7,443 nucleotides of DNA from Methanosarcina sp. (GCA_017883485.1 JADGNM010000119.1:1-7443); one strand, 5' to 3'; shown: positions 1 through 6,281, numbered from the stretch's first letter. Made by a program: numbers and translations. Notes: generated by a model from the letters alone, not told the origin.

Positions 1-90
1 ATAGATTTTGATCGGAATCAAAAAGAGGCGAGGGTCCACTTCATCCCCAACCTGAAGGTCGGGGTATTCGTGACCCTCTGCGCTCCCTAG
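1..90 (+). CDS. 3' end of an unidentified reading frame, possibly a TnpB-like gene (partial)
   Basis: From base 1 the first frame is open for 29 codons and ends at TAG (88-90). The peptide ends in ...FIPNLKVGVFVTLCAP. Its start lies outside the window and no domain is visible, so the product cannot be named from sequence alone. The same DNA forms a strong nested hairpin (30-78). A reading frame whose 3' end is also a folded RNA is typical of IS200/IS605-family tnpB genes, where the omega RNA overlaps the end of the gene and the right end of the element. That identity is inference. The alternative is a chance open frame through a structured non-coding element. Confidence 0.3.
   Translation: MDFDRNQKEARVHFIPNLKVGVFVTLCAP
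30..78 (+). other. two-tier hairpin, candidate structured RNA at the 3' end of the upstream frame
   Basis: An outer stem pairs GAGGGTC (30-36) with GACCCTC (72-78), extended past a bulged C37 by A38-T71 and C39-G70. Inside a small internal loop, CCCC (45-48) pairs with GGGG (61-64) and ACCT (50-53) with AGGT (56-59), separated by one A/C mismatch and closed by a GA loop. About 17 base pairs in 49 nt is well beyond background. It could be the scaffold part of a TnpB omega RNA, or simply a terminator-like or element-end structure. The pairing is seen directly; the role is inferred. Confidence 0.5.
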
Positions 91-117
91 TAATAAAAGT
101 TTCAGAACAATTTTCAG

Positions 118-148
118 GATCCAGAAACTCGATTTTGAGTTTTGGATC
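118..148. other. hairpin in the gap between the left reading frame and the insertion sequence
   Basis: GATCCAGAAACTC (118-130) and GAGTTTTGGATC (137-148) pair along 12 bp with one bulged base around a 6-nt loop. The flanking stretch 91-213 is AT-rich and holds no reading frame I can support. A second weak pairing, CTCTTA with TAAGAG, lies just after it. The hairpin may be a terminator for the frame ending at 90 or part of an older mobile-element end. It is not followed by a clean T-tract. Confidence 0.35.
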
Positions 149-207
149 AGCTCTTATATTTAAGCTTTTTAAGAGTAGATTGGAGTCCCATTATTTACAG
201 TGACTCC

Positions 208-213
208 TTTGAA
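208..213. repeat. left target-site duplication TTTGAA
   Basis: TTTGAA directly abuts the left inverted repeat (starting CCTAACTTCC) and is matched by TTTGAA at 1747-1752 just outside the right inverted repeat. A 5-6 bp duplication is usual for IS1634/IS4-type elements. An intact duplication suggests that both ends belong to one insertion event. Confidence 0.65.
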
Positions 214-244
214 CCTAACTTCCGCCTTTTTAAGCGCATAAATT
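214..244 (+). repeat. left terminal inverted repeat of the insertion sequence
   Basis: The outer ten bases CCTAACTTCC match the other end at 8 of 10 positions. Four bases then differ, and the inner 17 bases TTTTAAGCGCATAAATT are identical to the reverse complement of 1716-1732, giving 25/31 in total. The transposase stop codon (230-232) lies inside this repeat. Confidence 0.75.
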
Positions 245-730
245 CATTTTTTCTATGATTTCTTTTTGTTTCCTTGTGAGTTCTGTAACTATTACTTCTC
301 CATTTTGCAGTTCTATCTTTCTTATCTTTTCAAGCTCTAAATGTAAACTTTCTACTGTATAATCCTCGATAATCTTTGTCTCCCTCATCATACTCAGCAG
401 CCTCATTCTAATGATTAGTCCTATAAAGTAGACAAATACGAATCCCCTTGTTGTTGAGTCCTTATTTGTGTTTAGTGGAAGCGACTGAATATCATTCTTC
501 ATTATTTTGAATTCTTTTTCAACGATATCTCTTTCTCTGTAGAAGGTAAGACATTCCATCCAGTCACGTTCTCCATAGTAAAAAATGAAAAACTTCCCCA
601 TTCTATTGACTCTCTGAGACAATGCATTTTTCTTGATATTGATCATGAAATGGTCATCTATCTTTTTCCATGAATATAAACTTGCCATTTCCCTTGCTCT
701 CTCTTTGAATATTTCTGCTGCGTTTTTCAT
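230..730 (-). pseudogene. IS1634/IS4-type transposase, C-terminal part (frameshifted)
   Basis: These 166 residues continue the transposase after a one-base frame change. The IS4 signature Y-x2-R-x3-E-x6-K is complete at Y64, R67, E71 and K78, and E71 should be the third catalytic residue. A helical segment with GFVFVYFIGLIIR follows, then a charged C-terminus ending inside the left inverted repeat. The ATG at 730 overlaps the upstream TGA as ATGA. Adding one base there would restore a continuous protein of about 492 residues that fills the 1533-bp element. No slippery heptamer precedes the stop, so a mutation explains the break better than programmed frameshifting. On its own this piece cannot be catalytic. 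Confidence 0.8.
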
Positions 731-1707
731 TCTGGTATTGCCGTTTCTTCCAGTTTTTCCTTCACATCATAAAGACGGGAGTAAAATGCATTCTTTTCCT
801 CCATTTCTCTCTTTGGATCATAGAAACAGTATCCCTCGACTTTGAACTCCTTTTGCTCAAGAGTCACTGGCTTTACAAATATCGGTTTCTTGTTAAACTT
901 GTGAAGATATTCCGGACTTTCAACGTCTTTTTGTGCTGAACTCATAAGCTCTTTGACACTTTTGAGTGCCATTGTAGCTGGCATAATGAAAGGAATCTTC
1001 TCGTGGATCAGCTCCTCAATGTTACTCTTGCTGAAGAATCCCCTGTCCATCACCAATGTATAATTCTCCATTTCGTGAGCTTCTATCTTTTTGATTGTGT
1101 TTTTGAAGGTTGTAACGGCAACAATACTTTCCGGATAAATGTCATACATCACTGGAATGCCTTTTTCCTTATCCACAATCATAGAGAGATTTAGTTGTGG
1201 GAGATCAGAATCATCTCTAATGTACCCGTATTCAAGAAGATTTATCAGTTGTGAGTAGCTTGAGAAACTGGTAAGATCATACATTAGCGTGCGTTTTGTC
1301 CCAAGACTTCTGAACATTTTACCCATAAACATAGATGGAATGTCGCTGTCACCCACTTTAGCCAGTAGATTGCTAATGTTTTGACTTTTCAAAGGTAACT
1401 CAGGCCACTGAAGAGAAAGAGCATAATTCTTATACCAGGTTTTAATATTATACATAGCCGTGGGCCGAATTACACGATTCAGTGCCATTGCAAGTATCAT
1501 GTTCCTATCTTTTTCATTGAACAGATCGCCAAGGTACTCTTCAATCATAAGCTCATCTGTAATTTTCTGCAACGGGAGAAACTCACCATAGTTATAAGCG
1601 TTTATGGGTTTGCTGCAAGGCGGTGAAATCTCGTTGGAAGGGATCCCGTCAGAAGAGTTCAATGCATCGCGAACTAGAACAGGTTTACCATTTACGTTTC
1701 TGCCCAC
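727..1707 (-). pseudogene. IS1634/IS4-type transposase, N-terminal part (frameshifted)
   Basis: These 326 residues carry the N-terminal region and most of the RNase H-like catalytic domain of a DDE transposase. The first catalytic aspartate is probably D144 in LMYDLTSF and the second D221 in VMDRGFF, both in the expected family contexts. The third catalytic residue (Glu) is absent here and lies in the next frame. The start is a GTG 9 bp inside the right inverted repeat. An in-frame stop lies about 12 codons upstream (1741-1743), with no ATG between. The frame ends ...TAIPE at TGA (727-729), exactly where the remaining transposase begins one frame over, so this is a broken gene. Separate translation of two cooperating halves is possible through the overlapping ATGA, but I consider it less likely. 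Confidence 0.8.
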
Positions 1708-1715
1708 GTATTTGA

Positions 1716-1746
1716 AATTTATGCGCTTAAAATATGGGAACTAAGG
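1716..1746 (-). repeat. right terminal inverted repeat of the insertion sequence
   Basis: Read inward on the minus strand it begins CCTTAGTTCC and ends with the same 17 bases as the left end. It also contains an AT-rich ATATTTTAA (about 1727-1735) centred about 24 nt upstream of the transposase GTG, where an archaeal TATA box would sit. The promoter role is inferred; the repeat itself is seen directly. Confidence 0.75.
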
Positions 1747-1752
1747 TTTGAA
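1747..1752. repeat. right target-site duplication TTTGAA
   Basis: This is an exact copy of 208-213, immediately outside the right inverted repeat. Its last bases also belong to the left arm of the hairpin at 1750-1790, so the element inserted at the edge of that structure. Confidence 0.65.
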
Positions 1753-1790
1753 AGCTTTGGGCACCTCCCTGGTAAGCGTGCCTGGCTTTC
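1750..1790 (-). terminator. hairpin downstream of the Cas4-like gene, possible terminator
   Basis: GAAAGC (1750-1755) pairs with GCTTTC (1785-1790) and GGCAC (1760-1764) with GTGCC (1778-1782), leaving a small asymmetric internal loop and a 13-nt apical loop. It lies 10 bp past the stop of the minus-strand Cas4-like gene, where a transcript end is expected. No clear T-tract follows on the minus strand, so it may instead be an mRNA 3' stabilising structure. The insertion sequence abuts its outer arm. Confidence 0.4.
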
Positions 1791-1799
1791 ATATCAAAT

Positions 1800-2618
1800 T
1801 CAGAAAAATTTCGACATCAGGGACGGACTTGAAGTACAGTGCTCTAAAAAGTTGCATTCATTACAGAATTTCTCTTCTTTTCTTTCGGGCATGAATCCTG
1901 TTTTTATCTTTTCTACGCGCCTGCAAATTTGCAGGACTTCTCGTCTATCCGAGCTTCGAATAATTACTCTTCTTAGAAGGCCAAAGCTGACATATTCTAC
2001 AAAGGCAAAAGGTATCTCTTTCCCACTCTCGGCTTCAAGAAGAAGGACGAGAGCTGCTACATGTATCCGGTCAGAAGCCCATACCCCCTGATCAGGACAG
2101 TTTCCAGGCTTTAAGATAGTAGGAACATGCAAACCTTCGAAACAGACCAGTTTGGAGGGAACACCCTTAAGGTTGAGTTTTTCGGAAGAAAGAAACGGCT
2201 CGGTTTTAACAGGTGTAAGTGCCGCAAGCATAGGTTCTTTCCCATATTCTTCAACTGCCCTGAGAAGGTTATTTGCTATTTCGGGAATTTTAGCTCTTGC
2301 CCGTGTCTCAGCTTCTTCGAAAATGTCCTTTCCGACACCTTCAAGTTCTCCAGGAAACAGAAGTGGTAGATCAATACATATCTGGGCCAGGTCTATCTCG
2401 AGTTCTTTGTGCAGGTTATCGGCGTTTAACGAATACTTCTTAACACTTTCAGGGTAGGTCAGGGAGAGCTCTTTAAGGAGCATTCTTTCAACCCTTGATA
2501 CATTTATCTCTGGAAACAATTCAAATCCCCGACTGACAAAGTATACTTTTCTCGGGCAGTTGAGATATAGGAGAAGGTCTGAGACACTAATTTCCGGATT
2601 ATGAGGCTCGGTGAACAT
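1800..2618 (-). CDS. stand-alone Cas4/RecB-like Fe-S protein with degenerate nuclease motifs
   Basis: This 272-residue protein has the layout of a Cas4-type PD-(D/E)XK protein. An N-terminal ISVSDLLLYLNCPRKVYF holds the first cysteine (C21), and the C-terminal CNECNFLEHC gives C252, C255 and C261 (C-x2-C-x5-C). Together these are the four ligands expected for a 4Fe-4S cluster. The central core is recognisable but altered. The usual G-x-x-D is G152-V-P-S155, and the usual E-x-K is I168-L-K170, so both metal-binding acids seem lost while the lysine remains. The segment DRIHVAALVLLLE (183-195) matches the helix that follows the active site in RecB nucleases. No cas1, cas2 or CRISPR repeats lie nearby. 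It is divergent from the mevalonate regulator, sharing a 142-bp control region. A DNA-binding or structural role is inferred; the true substrate is unknown. Confidence 0.65.
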   Translation of the reverse strand: MFTEPHNPEISVSDLLLYLNCPRKVYFVSRGFELFPEINVSRVERMLLKELSLTYPESVKKYSLNADNLHKELEIDLAQICIDLPLLFPGELEGVGKDIFEEAETRARAKIPEIANNLLRAVEEYGKEPMLAALTPVKTEPFLSSEKLNLKGVPSKLVCFEGLHVPTILKPGNCPDQGVWASDRIHVAALVLLLEAESGKEIPFAFVEYVSFGLLRRVIIRSSDRREVLQICRRVEKIKTGFMPERKEEKFCNECNFLEHCTSSPSLMSKFF

Positions 2619-2640
2619 TAGATATAATTTCGTTTACAAC

Positions 2641-2650
2641 TGTTATAAAT
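2641..2650 (-). promoter_or_regulatory. TATA box of the Cas4-like gene
   Basis: On the minus strand this reads ATTTATAACA after an A-rich run that could serve as the BRE. Its centre is about 28 nt upstream of the ATG at 2618, so transcription would begin within a few bases of the start codon. No Shine-Dalgarno sequence is seen, consistent with a leaderless mRNA. Confidence 0.5.
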
Positions 2651-2656
2651 TTTTTT

Positions 2657-2671
2657 TTGAGACGATCTCAA
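2657..2671. promoter_or_regulatory. perfect palindrome TTGAGA-CGA-TCTCAA, candidate operator
   Basis: Two perfect 6-bp arms around a 3-bp spacer lie just upstream of the Cas4-like gene's TATA box and about 55 bp from the TATA box of the divergent regulator. A dimeric helix-turn-helix protein could bind such a site, and the regulator at 2761 is the obvious candidate. The symmetry is seen directly; binding is inferred. Confidence 0.4.
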
Positions 2672-2717
2672 TACAAGTAGATAGGGGAAGTTTTGCGACA
2701 ATCGACGAACCAGTATT

Positions 2718-2738
2718 CGTTAGGTATATAAAGTAACG
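2718..2738. promoter_or_regulatory. inverted repeat CGTTA-N11-TAACG around the operon TATA box, candidate operator
   Basis: CGTTA (2718-2722) and TAACG (2734-2738) are exact inverted copies separated by 11 bp, about two helical turns between outer edges. They frame the TATA box of the mevalonate operon. A protein bound here would block TBP/TFB, so autorepression by the first-gene regulator is plausible. No second copy of the full motif was noticed elsewhere in the window. Confidence 0.4.
2725..2732 (+). promoter_or_regulatory. TATA box of the regulator-mevalonate operon
   Basis: TATATAAA is a near-consensus archaeal TATA box centred about 32 nt before the ATG at 2761. The predicted start of transcription at about 2751-2757 leaves a leader of only some 4-10 nt. 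The bases before the ATG (TACGTAAGTC) show no Shine-Dalgarno sequence, unlike the downstream genes. Confidence 0.6.
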
Positions 2739-2760
2739 CTTCCTCTTAGATACGTAAGTC

Positions 2761-3501
2761 ATGACATCCAATGAATCCTCAGAAAATCTGCGCAACCGTC
2801 TGGCTGAAAAAATGGCTGGAGATATTACTCTTTCGGAAAAACCTGGAGATTCACTGAAAAAGTGGAGGGTAAACTTCGAGATATCCCAGACAGATATTGC
2901 AAGTTACCTTAAGGTTTCCCCCTCTGTTATAAGTGATTACGAAAGCGGGAGGCGAAAGTCTCCAGGAACATTGATTATAAAGAAGATTGTGGAGTCCCTA
3001 CTAGAGATTGATATGGATAGGGGAAGTAAGAAAATTCACGCTTATGAGTCAATTCTTAGCGCCGAAAGCGGTACAAAATCTATCTATTCGACATACGAAT
3101 ATACCATCCCTATACAACTTGCAAAATTAGTCAATATTATCGAAGGAGAGGTCGTATTTAAAGGAGTTGAAAAGCCTCTCTATGGTTTCTCTGTCATTGA
3201 CAGCCAGAGAGCCATACTGGAACTCTCTTCGCATGAATTCCAGAAGCTCTATGGATGGAGCACGGACAGGGCCATGATCTTTACAAAGGTTAGCTCCGGA
3301 AAATCCCCAATGGTAGCCATACGGGTTACTAACCTCAAACCCGGCGTTGTAGTGCTGCATGGACTTCGAAAAGATGATGTCGGGCCTGTTGCAATCAAAA
3401 TGGCAGAAGTCGACCGTATACCTCTGGTCGCAACTAAAATGGACCTCGACCAGATTGTCCAGATGCTGAGAAGATACAGTCAATACTTCGCGAGAGAATG
3501 A
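2761..3501 (+). CDS. HTH-type transcriptional regulator of the mevalonate operon (COG1709-like)
   Basis: This 246-residue protein has a Cro/CI-type helix-turn-helix at about residues 31-85. The core [20 protein letters not shown] continues into the ESGRR typical of the end of such domains. The rest (about 90-246) is an alpha/beta domain I know only as the conserved partner in this archaeal regulator family; it may sense a ligand, but no ligand-binding motif is visible. A similar regulator sits beside HMG-CoA synthase in Methanocaldococcus (the MJ1545-MJ1546 pair, from memory). It is the first gene of the operon, 46 bp before the synthase, and its own promoter carries a candidate operator. Control of isoprenoid synthesis is inferred from this position, and whether it represses or activates is unknown. 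The ATG is chosen for its spacing from the TATA box. Confidence 0.8.
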   Translation: MTSNESSENLRNRLAEKMAGDITLSEKPGDSLKKWRVNFEISQTDIASYLKVSPSVISDYESGRRKSPGTLIIKKIVESLLEIDMDRGSKKIHAYESILSAESGTKSIYSTYEYTIPIQLAKLVNIIEGEVVFKGVEKPLYGFSVIDSQRAILELSSHEFQKLYGWSTDRAMIFTKVSSGKSPMVAIRVTNLKPGVVVLHGLRKDDVGPVAIKMAEVDRIPLVATKMDLDQIVQMLRRYSQYFARE

Positions 3502-3537
3502 ACTCGCTGGAAGTGAAGCCCTGAAATATTCAAAAAC

Positions 3538-3543
3538 AGGTGA
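3538..3543 (+). promoter_or_regulatory. Shine-Dalgarno site of HMG-CoA synthase
   Basis: AGGTGA lies 4 nt before the ATG at 3548, which supports that start. The 46-bp gap after the regulator shows no convincing TATA box, so the synthase is probably read from the upstream promoter. Confidence 0.65.
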
Positions 3544-3547
3544 AAGC

Positions 3548-4597
3548 ATGACTATTGGAATCGTATCCTATGGCGCTTATGTCCCAAGATACCGCATAAA
3601 AATTGAGGAAATCGCCCGACTGTGGGGTGATGACGCTGAAGCTCTGAAAAATGGCCTTATGGTATATGAAAAGTCCGTACCTGATATCGATGAAGACACC
3701 GCGACCATAGCCGTTGAAGCTGCGAGATATGCAATGGCAAGAAGCGGAATAAGCCCTAGCAGAATCGGGGCGTTATATACCGGATCGGAGAGTCATCCCT
3801 ACGCCGTAAAGCCTACAAGTACTATCGTTGCCCAGGCCATAGGAGCAACCCCTGAAATGACTGCAGCAGACTTTGAGTTCGCCTGCAAAGCAGGTACAGC
3901 CGCAGTTCAGGCCTGTATGGGATTGGTGGGTTCAGGGATGATCGATCTGGGTATGGCCATCGGCGCAGATGTTTCCCAGGGAGCCCCAAGTGATGCCCTT
4001 GAATACACTGCAGCTGCAGGTGGGGTTGCCTGCCTCATCGGGAGAAAAGAATCCGAGCTTGCCGCAATCATTGAGGACACTTATTCCTATACAACCGATA
4101 CCCCTGACTTCTGGCGAAGGGAAGGAATGCCTTATCCCGAGCACGGAGGCCGTTTTACAGGAGAGCCAGGCTACTTCAAGCACGTGATTAATGGTGCAAA
4201 AGGCCTCCTAAAAAAAATCGGGACAAAGCCCGAAGATTATGATTATGCGGTATTCCACCAGCCAAATGGAAAATTCCCGAGCAAAGCTGCAAATATGCTC
4301 GGTTTCACCAAAGCCCAGATTATTCCTGGACTTGTGGTTTCGAAAATAGGAAATACTTATTCAGGATCCTGCCTTATGGGAATTGCCGCAACTCTTGATC
4401 AGGCAAAGCCAGGGGATAGGATTTTTGCAACTGCTTTTGGGTCCGGGGCGGGGTCCGACGCTTTTAGCATAACAGTTACGGATAGAATAGAGGAAATCCG
4501 AGATAGGGCTCCGACGGTTTCCGAATTGATTAAGAATCCGATATATCTCGATTACGCAAGGTATGCCAAGCATAAAGGCAAGATCCGCCTGGCCTGA
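3548..4597 (+). CDS. hydroxymethylglutaryl-CoA synthase (archaeal type)
   Basis: This 349-residue enzyme condenses acetyl-CoA with acetoacetyl-CoA to HMG-CoA, the first committed carbon skeleton of the mevalonate route to archaeal lipids. The thiolase fold is complete. The nucleophile is C113 in [13 protein letters not shown], the general-acid glutamate is E81 in YTGSESHPY, and the catalytic histidine is H237 in [10 protein letters not shown]. The glycine-rich [11 protein letters not shown] (268-278) and the C-terminal [10 protein letters not shown] (297-306) are typical of the family. Length matches archaeal members, which are shorter than the eukaryotic enzyme. The thiolase follows after 16 bp. 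In the characterised archaeal complex this enzyme shares a CoA-binding site with the thiolase, so the unfavourable acetoacetyl-CoA intermediate is passed on directly. The active site appears intact. Confidence 0.95.
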   Translation: MTIGIVSYGAYVPRYRIKIEEIARLWGDDAEALKNGLMVYEKSVPDIDEDTATIAVEAARYAMARSGISPSRIGALYTGSESHPYAVKPTSTIVAQAIGATPEMTAADFEFACKAGTAAVQACMGLVGSGMIDLGMAIGADVSQGAPSDALEYTAAAGGVACLIGRKESELAAIIEDTYSYTTDTPDFWRREGMPYPEHGGRFTGEPGYFKHVINGAKGLLKKIGTKPEDYDYAVFHQPNGKFPSKAANMLGFTKAQIIPGLVVSKIGNTYSGSCLMGIAATLDQAKPGDRIFATAFGSGAGSDAFSITVTDRIEEIRDRAPTVSELIKNPIYLDYARYAKHKGKIRLA

Positions 4598-4601
4598 AAA
4601 C

Positions 4602-4608
4602 GGAGTGA
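4602..4608 (+). promoter_or_regulatory. Shine-Dalgarno site of the thiolase
   Basis: GGAGTGA lies 5 nt before the ATG at 4614, inside the 16-bp gap after HMG-CoA synthase. It fixes the thiolase start and fits co-translation from one mRNA. Confidence 0.7.
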
Positions 4609-4613
4609 GTTAA

Positions 4614-5786
4614 ATGAGAGACGTTGCAATAATTGGAGTAAAAAATACCAATTTCGGGGAGCTTTGGGACCAAGCTTTGAGGGACATAGTCGTAGAAGCC
4701 GGAATAGGAGCAATCGAAGATGCAGGCGCTAGCGGAAAAGAAATCGATGCTCTCTATGTAGGTAACATGAGCGCAGGCCGCTTTGTTGATCAGGAACACA
4801 TCGGGGCTCTTATTGCGGATTATTCCGGGCTTTCCAAGAACCTGCACATTCCGGCTACCAGAGTGGAGGCTGCCTGTGCATCGGGTGGGCTTGCACTGCG
4901 CCAGGCCATAATGTCTGTGGCGTCTGGTTGTAGCGATATCGTAGTTGCAGCAGGGGCAGAGAAGATGACTGATGTCGGGACTGAAGAAGCATCTTCAGCT
5001 CTTGCATCAGCAGCCGACCGGGAATGGGAAGGTATGGCAGGGGCAACTTTTCCTGGCCTTTATGCAATGATTGCAAAGCTGCACATGCACAGATATGGAA
5101 CCACCAGCGAACAGCTTGCAGAGGTTGCAGTAAAAAACCATAAGAATGGCTACTTTAATCCCATTGCTCAGTATAAAAACATAATTACTGTGGAAGATGT
5201 GTTGAACTCCATAATGGTGGCAGACCCACTGCATATTTTTGACTGCTCCCCAATAACGGATGGAGCATCAGCCGTTGTGCTTGCTCCTGCCGAGATTGCC
5301 CACGAATACACAGATACTCCTATTTATATCAAGGCAACAGCTCAGGCAAGTGACACGATTGCCCTTCATGACAGAAGGGATATAACAACCCTGGATGCGA
5401 CCGTAATTGCTGCAAACCGGGCGTATTCCATGGCAAAATTGAAGCCTGAAGACATCGATGTTGTTGAAGTCCACGACTGTTTTACGATTGCCGAGATCTG
5501 TGCTATTGAAGACCTGGGGTTTGCAGAGAAAGGGAAAGGCGGAATTGTTACAGCAAACGGAGAAACTTCGATAGGAGGCAGGATCCCTGTAAATACCTCT
5601 GGAGGCCTCAAAGCCTGCGGGCATCCTGTTGGGGCAACAGGCATAAAACAGGCTGTCGAAATCGTAACCCAGCTTCGTGGGGATGCGGGCAGACGCCAGG
5701 TAGAAGGCGCAAGTTACGGGATGACCCACAATGTAGGAGGGTCCGGAGCAACAGCAGTAATACATATCTTCTCGAGGGAGAGGTGA
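4614..5786 (+). CDS. acetoacetyl-CoA thiolase (acetyl-CoA C-acetyltransferase, SCP2-type)
   Basis: This 390-residue thiolase joins two acetyl-CoA into acetoacetyl-CoA, the substrate of the synthase encoded just upstream. The acyl-accepting cysteine is C88 in VEAACASGG. The second half carries VEVHDCF (H287) and [14 protein letters not shown] (C335, H337), which mark the SCP2/archaeal branch rather than the bacterial biosynthetic type. The C-terminal [10 protein letters not shown] replaces the C-x-G-G-G of classical thiolases, as usual in this branch. Equilibrium strongly disfavours acetoacetyl-CoA, which explains tight coupling to HMG-CoA synthase. The stop codon is part of the ribosome-binding site of the next gene. 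Other SCP2-type thiolases act on different acyl-CoAs, but the operon makes this assignment firm. Confidence 0.93.
   Translation: MRDVAIIGVKNTNFGELWDQALRDIVVEAGIGAIEDAGASGKEIDALYVGNMSAGRFVDQEHIGALIADYSGLSKNLHIPATRVEAACASGGLALRQAIMSVASGCSDIVVAAGAEKMTDVGTEEASSALASAADREWEGMAGATFPGLYAMIAKLHMHRYGTTSEQLAEVAVKNHKNGYFNPIAQYKNIITVEDVLNSIMVADPLHIFDCSPITDGASAVVLAPAEIAHEYTDTPIYIKATAQASDTIALHDRRDITTLDATVIAANRAYSMAKLKPEDIDVVEVHDCFTIAEICAIEDLGFAEKGKGGIVTANGETSIGGRIPVNTSGGLKACGHPVGATGIKQAVEIVTQLRGDAGRRQVEGASYGMTHNVGGSGATAVIHIFSRER
5777..5786 (+). promoter_or_regulatory. Shine-Dalgarno site of the DUF35 gene, overlapping the thiolase stop
   Basis: GGAGAGGTGA includes the thiolase TGA (5784-5786) and lies 6 nt before the ATG at 5793. 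A ribosome ending on the thiolase is thus placed directly at the next start, suggesting coupled, balanced synthesis of the two partners. Confidence 0.65.
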
Positions 5787-5792
5787 TATTCG

Positions 5793-6191
5793 ATGTCTTC
5801 TGTTCCAAGATTCTGGAGAAATCTAGGCAGCAGGTATAACCTTGAAGGTACGCGCTGTGAAGAATGTGGAAACTATTTTTATCCCCCACGCAATTTTTGC
5901 GTTAACTGCAGACGGTCGGGCCAGATTGAACCCTATAAATTTAAAGGCACAGGCGAAATAGTAACTTATACACTAATACACGCAGCTGCGGAGGGTTTCG
6001 AAAGCCAGTGCCCCTATACCCTCGCAATAATTAAGCTGGATGAGGGCCCCAGCTTGACCGCCCAGGTCGTTGGCGACCCTGAAAAAATGTATATCGGAAT
6101 GAGAGTCAGATCCGTATTCCGCAAGCTCGGGGAAGGCGGAGAACGCGGTATAATTTACTACGGTACCAAATTCATCCCTGCAGATGCATGA
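5793..6191 (+). CDS. DUF35 zinc-ribbon/OB-fold protein, scaffold of the thiolase-HMG-CoA synthase complex
   Basis: This 132-residue protein has a short N-terminal helix (SSVPRFWRNLGSRY), a rubredoxin-like zinc ribbon with C22-x2-C25 and C36-x2-C39, and an OB-fold from about residue 48 (GTGEIVTYTLIH...) to the end. This is the standard DUF35 architecture (COG1545). In the structure of the archaeal thiolase/HMG-CoA synthase complex, the DUF35 protein bridges the two enzymes and contributes to the shared CoA site. All four zinc ligands are present, so it should fold normally. It is not expected to be catalytic. Other DUF35 proteins partner different thiolases, but the 6-bp spacing and overlapping ribosome-binding site tie this one to the preceding genes. 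Confidence 0.9.
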   Translation: MSSVPRFWRNLGSRYNLEGTRCEECGNYFYPPRNFCVNCRRSGQIEPYKFKGTGEIVTYTLIHAAAEGFESQCPYTLAIIKLDEGPSLTAQVVGDPEKMYIGMRVRSVFRKLGEGGERGIIYYGTKFIPADA

Positions 6192-6281
6192 TTGGCTTCG
6201 GATTTCCCGGATTCTGTTAATAGATTGGTAAATTGAGGATTTGACCGGTTTTAACGATTGAACTGGAGATGTTTGTAAACT
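6192..6281 (+). promoter_or_regulatory. 90-bp gap before the CYTH gene
   Basis: No strong terminator or TATA box is seen here. A weak stem pairs CCGGTT (6245-6250) with AACTGG (6261-6266), overlapping GGAG (6265-6268), the only ribosome-binding-like sequence before the ATG at 6282 and a rather distant 13 nt from it. CGGATT occurs twice near 6198-6217. Whether the CYTH gene is read through from the mevalonate operon or has its own promoter cannot be decided here. Confidence 0.3.

Larger units (their letters stand above)
214..1746 (-). mobile_element. insertion sequence, IS1634/IS4-type, 1533 bp, transposase frameshifted
   Basis: The element is delimited by 31-bp terminal inverted repeats and a 6-bp target duplication. 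It contains only a minus-strand transposase in two overlapping frames, starting 9 bp inside the right repeat and stopping inside the left repeat. The transposase carries the Y(2)R(3)E(6)K signature of the IS4 superfamily, and the size suits IS1634 members. The element sits in the gap just downstream of the Cas4-like gene, next to a hairpin, so it seems not to have broken a neighbouring gene. Because the transposase is split, the copy is probably not autonomous, though its ends look intact and could be moved by a related transposase. The family name comes from recognising the protein, not from a database search. Confidence 0.8.

Noticed and set aside
723..735. Programmed -1 frameshift at the A-rich junction of the transposase frames
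   Set aside because: The run of A residues comes after the in-frame TGA, and the codons before it (CCA GAA) do not permit tandem slippage, so a simple base loss or re-initiation fits better.
1800..2618. Cas4-like gene as evidence for a CRISPR-Cas locus
   Set aside because: No repeat-spacer array, cas1 or cas2 is present anywhere in the window; solitary Cas4-like genes are common in archaea.
2680..3027. 12-bp direct repeat GATAGGGGAAGT at 2680-2691 and 3016-3027
   Set aside because: About one such 12-bp match is expected by chance in a window of this size, and the second copy is inside the regulator's coding sequence.
3490..3507. Small inverted repeat GCGAG / CTCGC across the regulator stop codon
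   Set aside because: Five base pairs with an 8-nt loop is within background, and the operon continues, so it is not a convincing terminator.
5268..5765. Long minus-strand open frames opposite the thiolase, and similar ones opposite HMG-CoA synthase and the CYTH gene
   Set aside because: They are antisense shadows of strongly conserved genes, with low-complexity or cysteine-rich translations and no recognisable domains.
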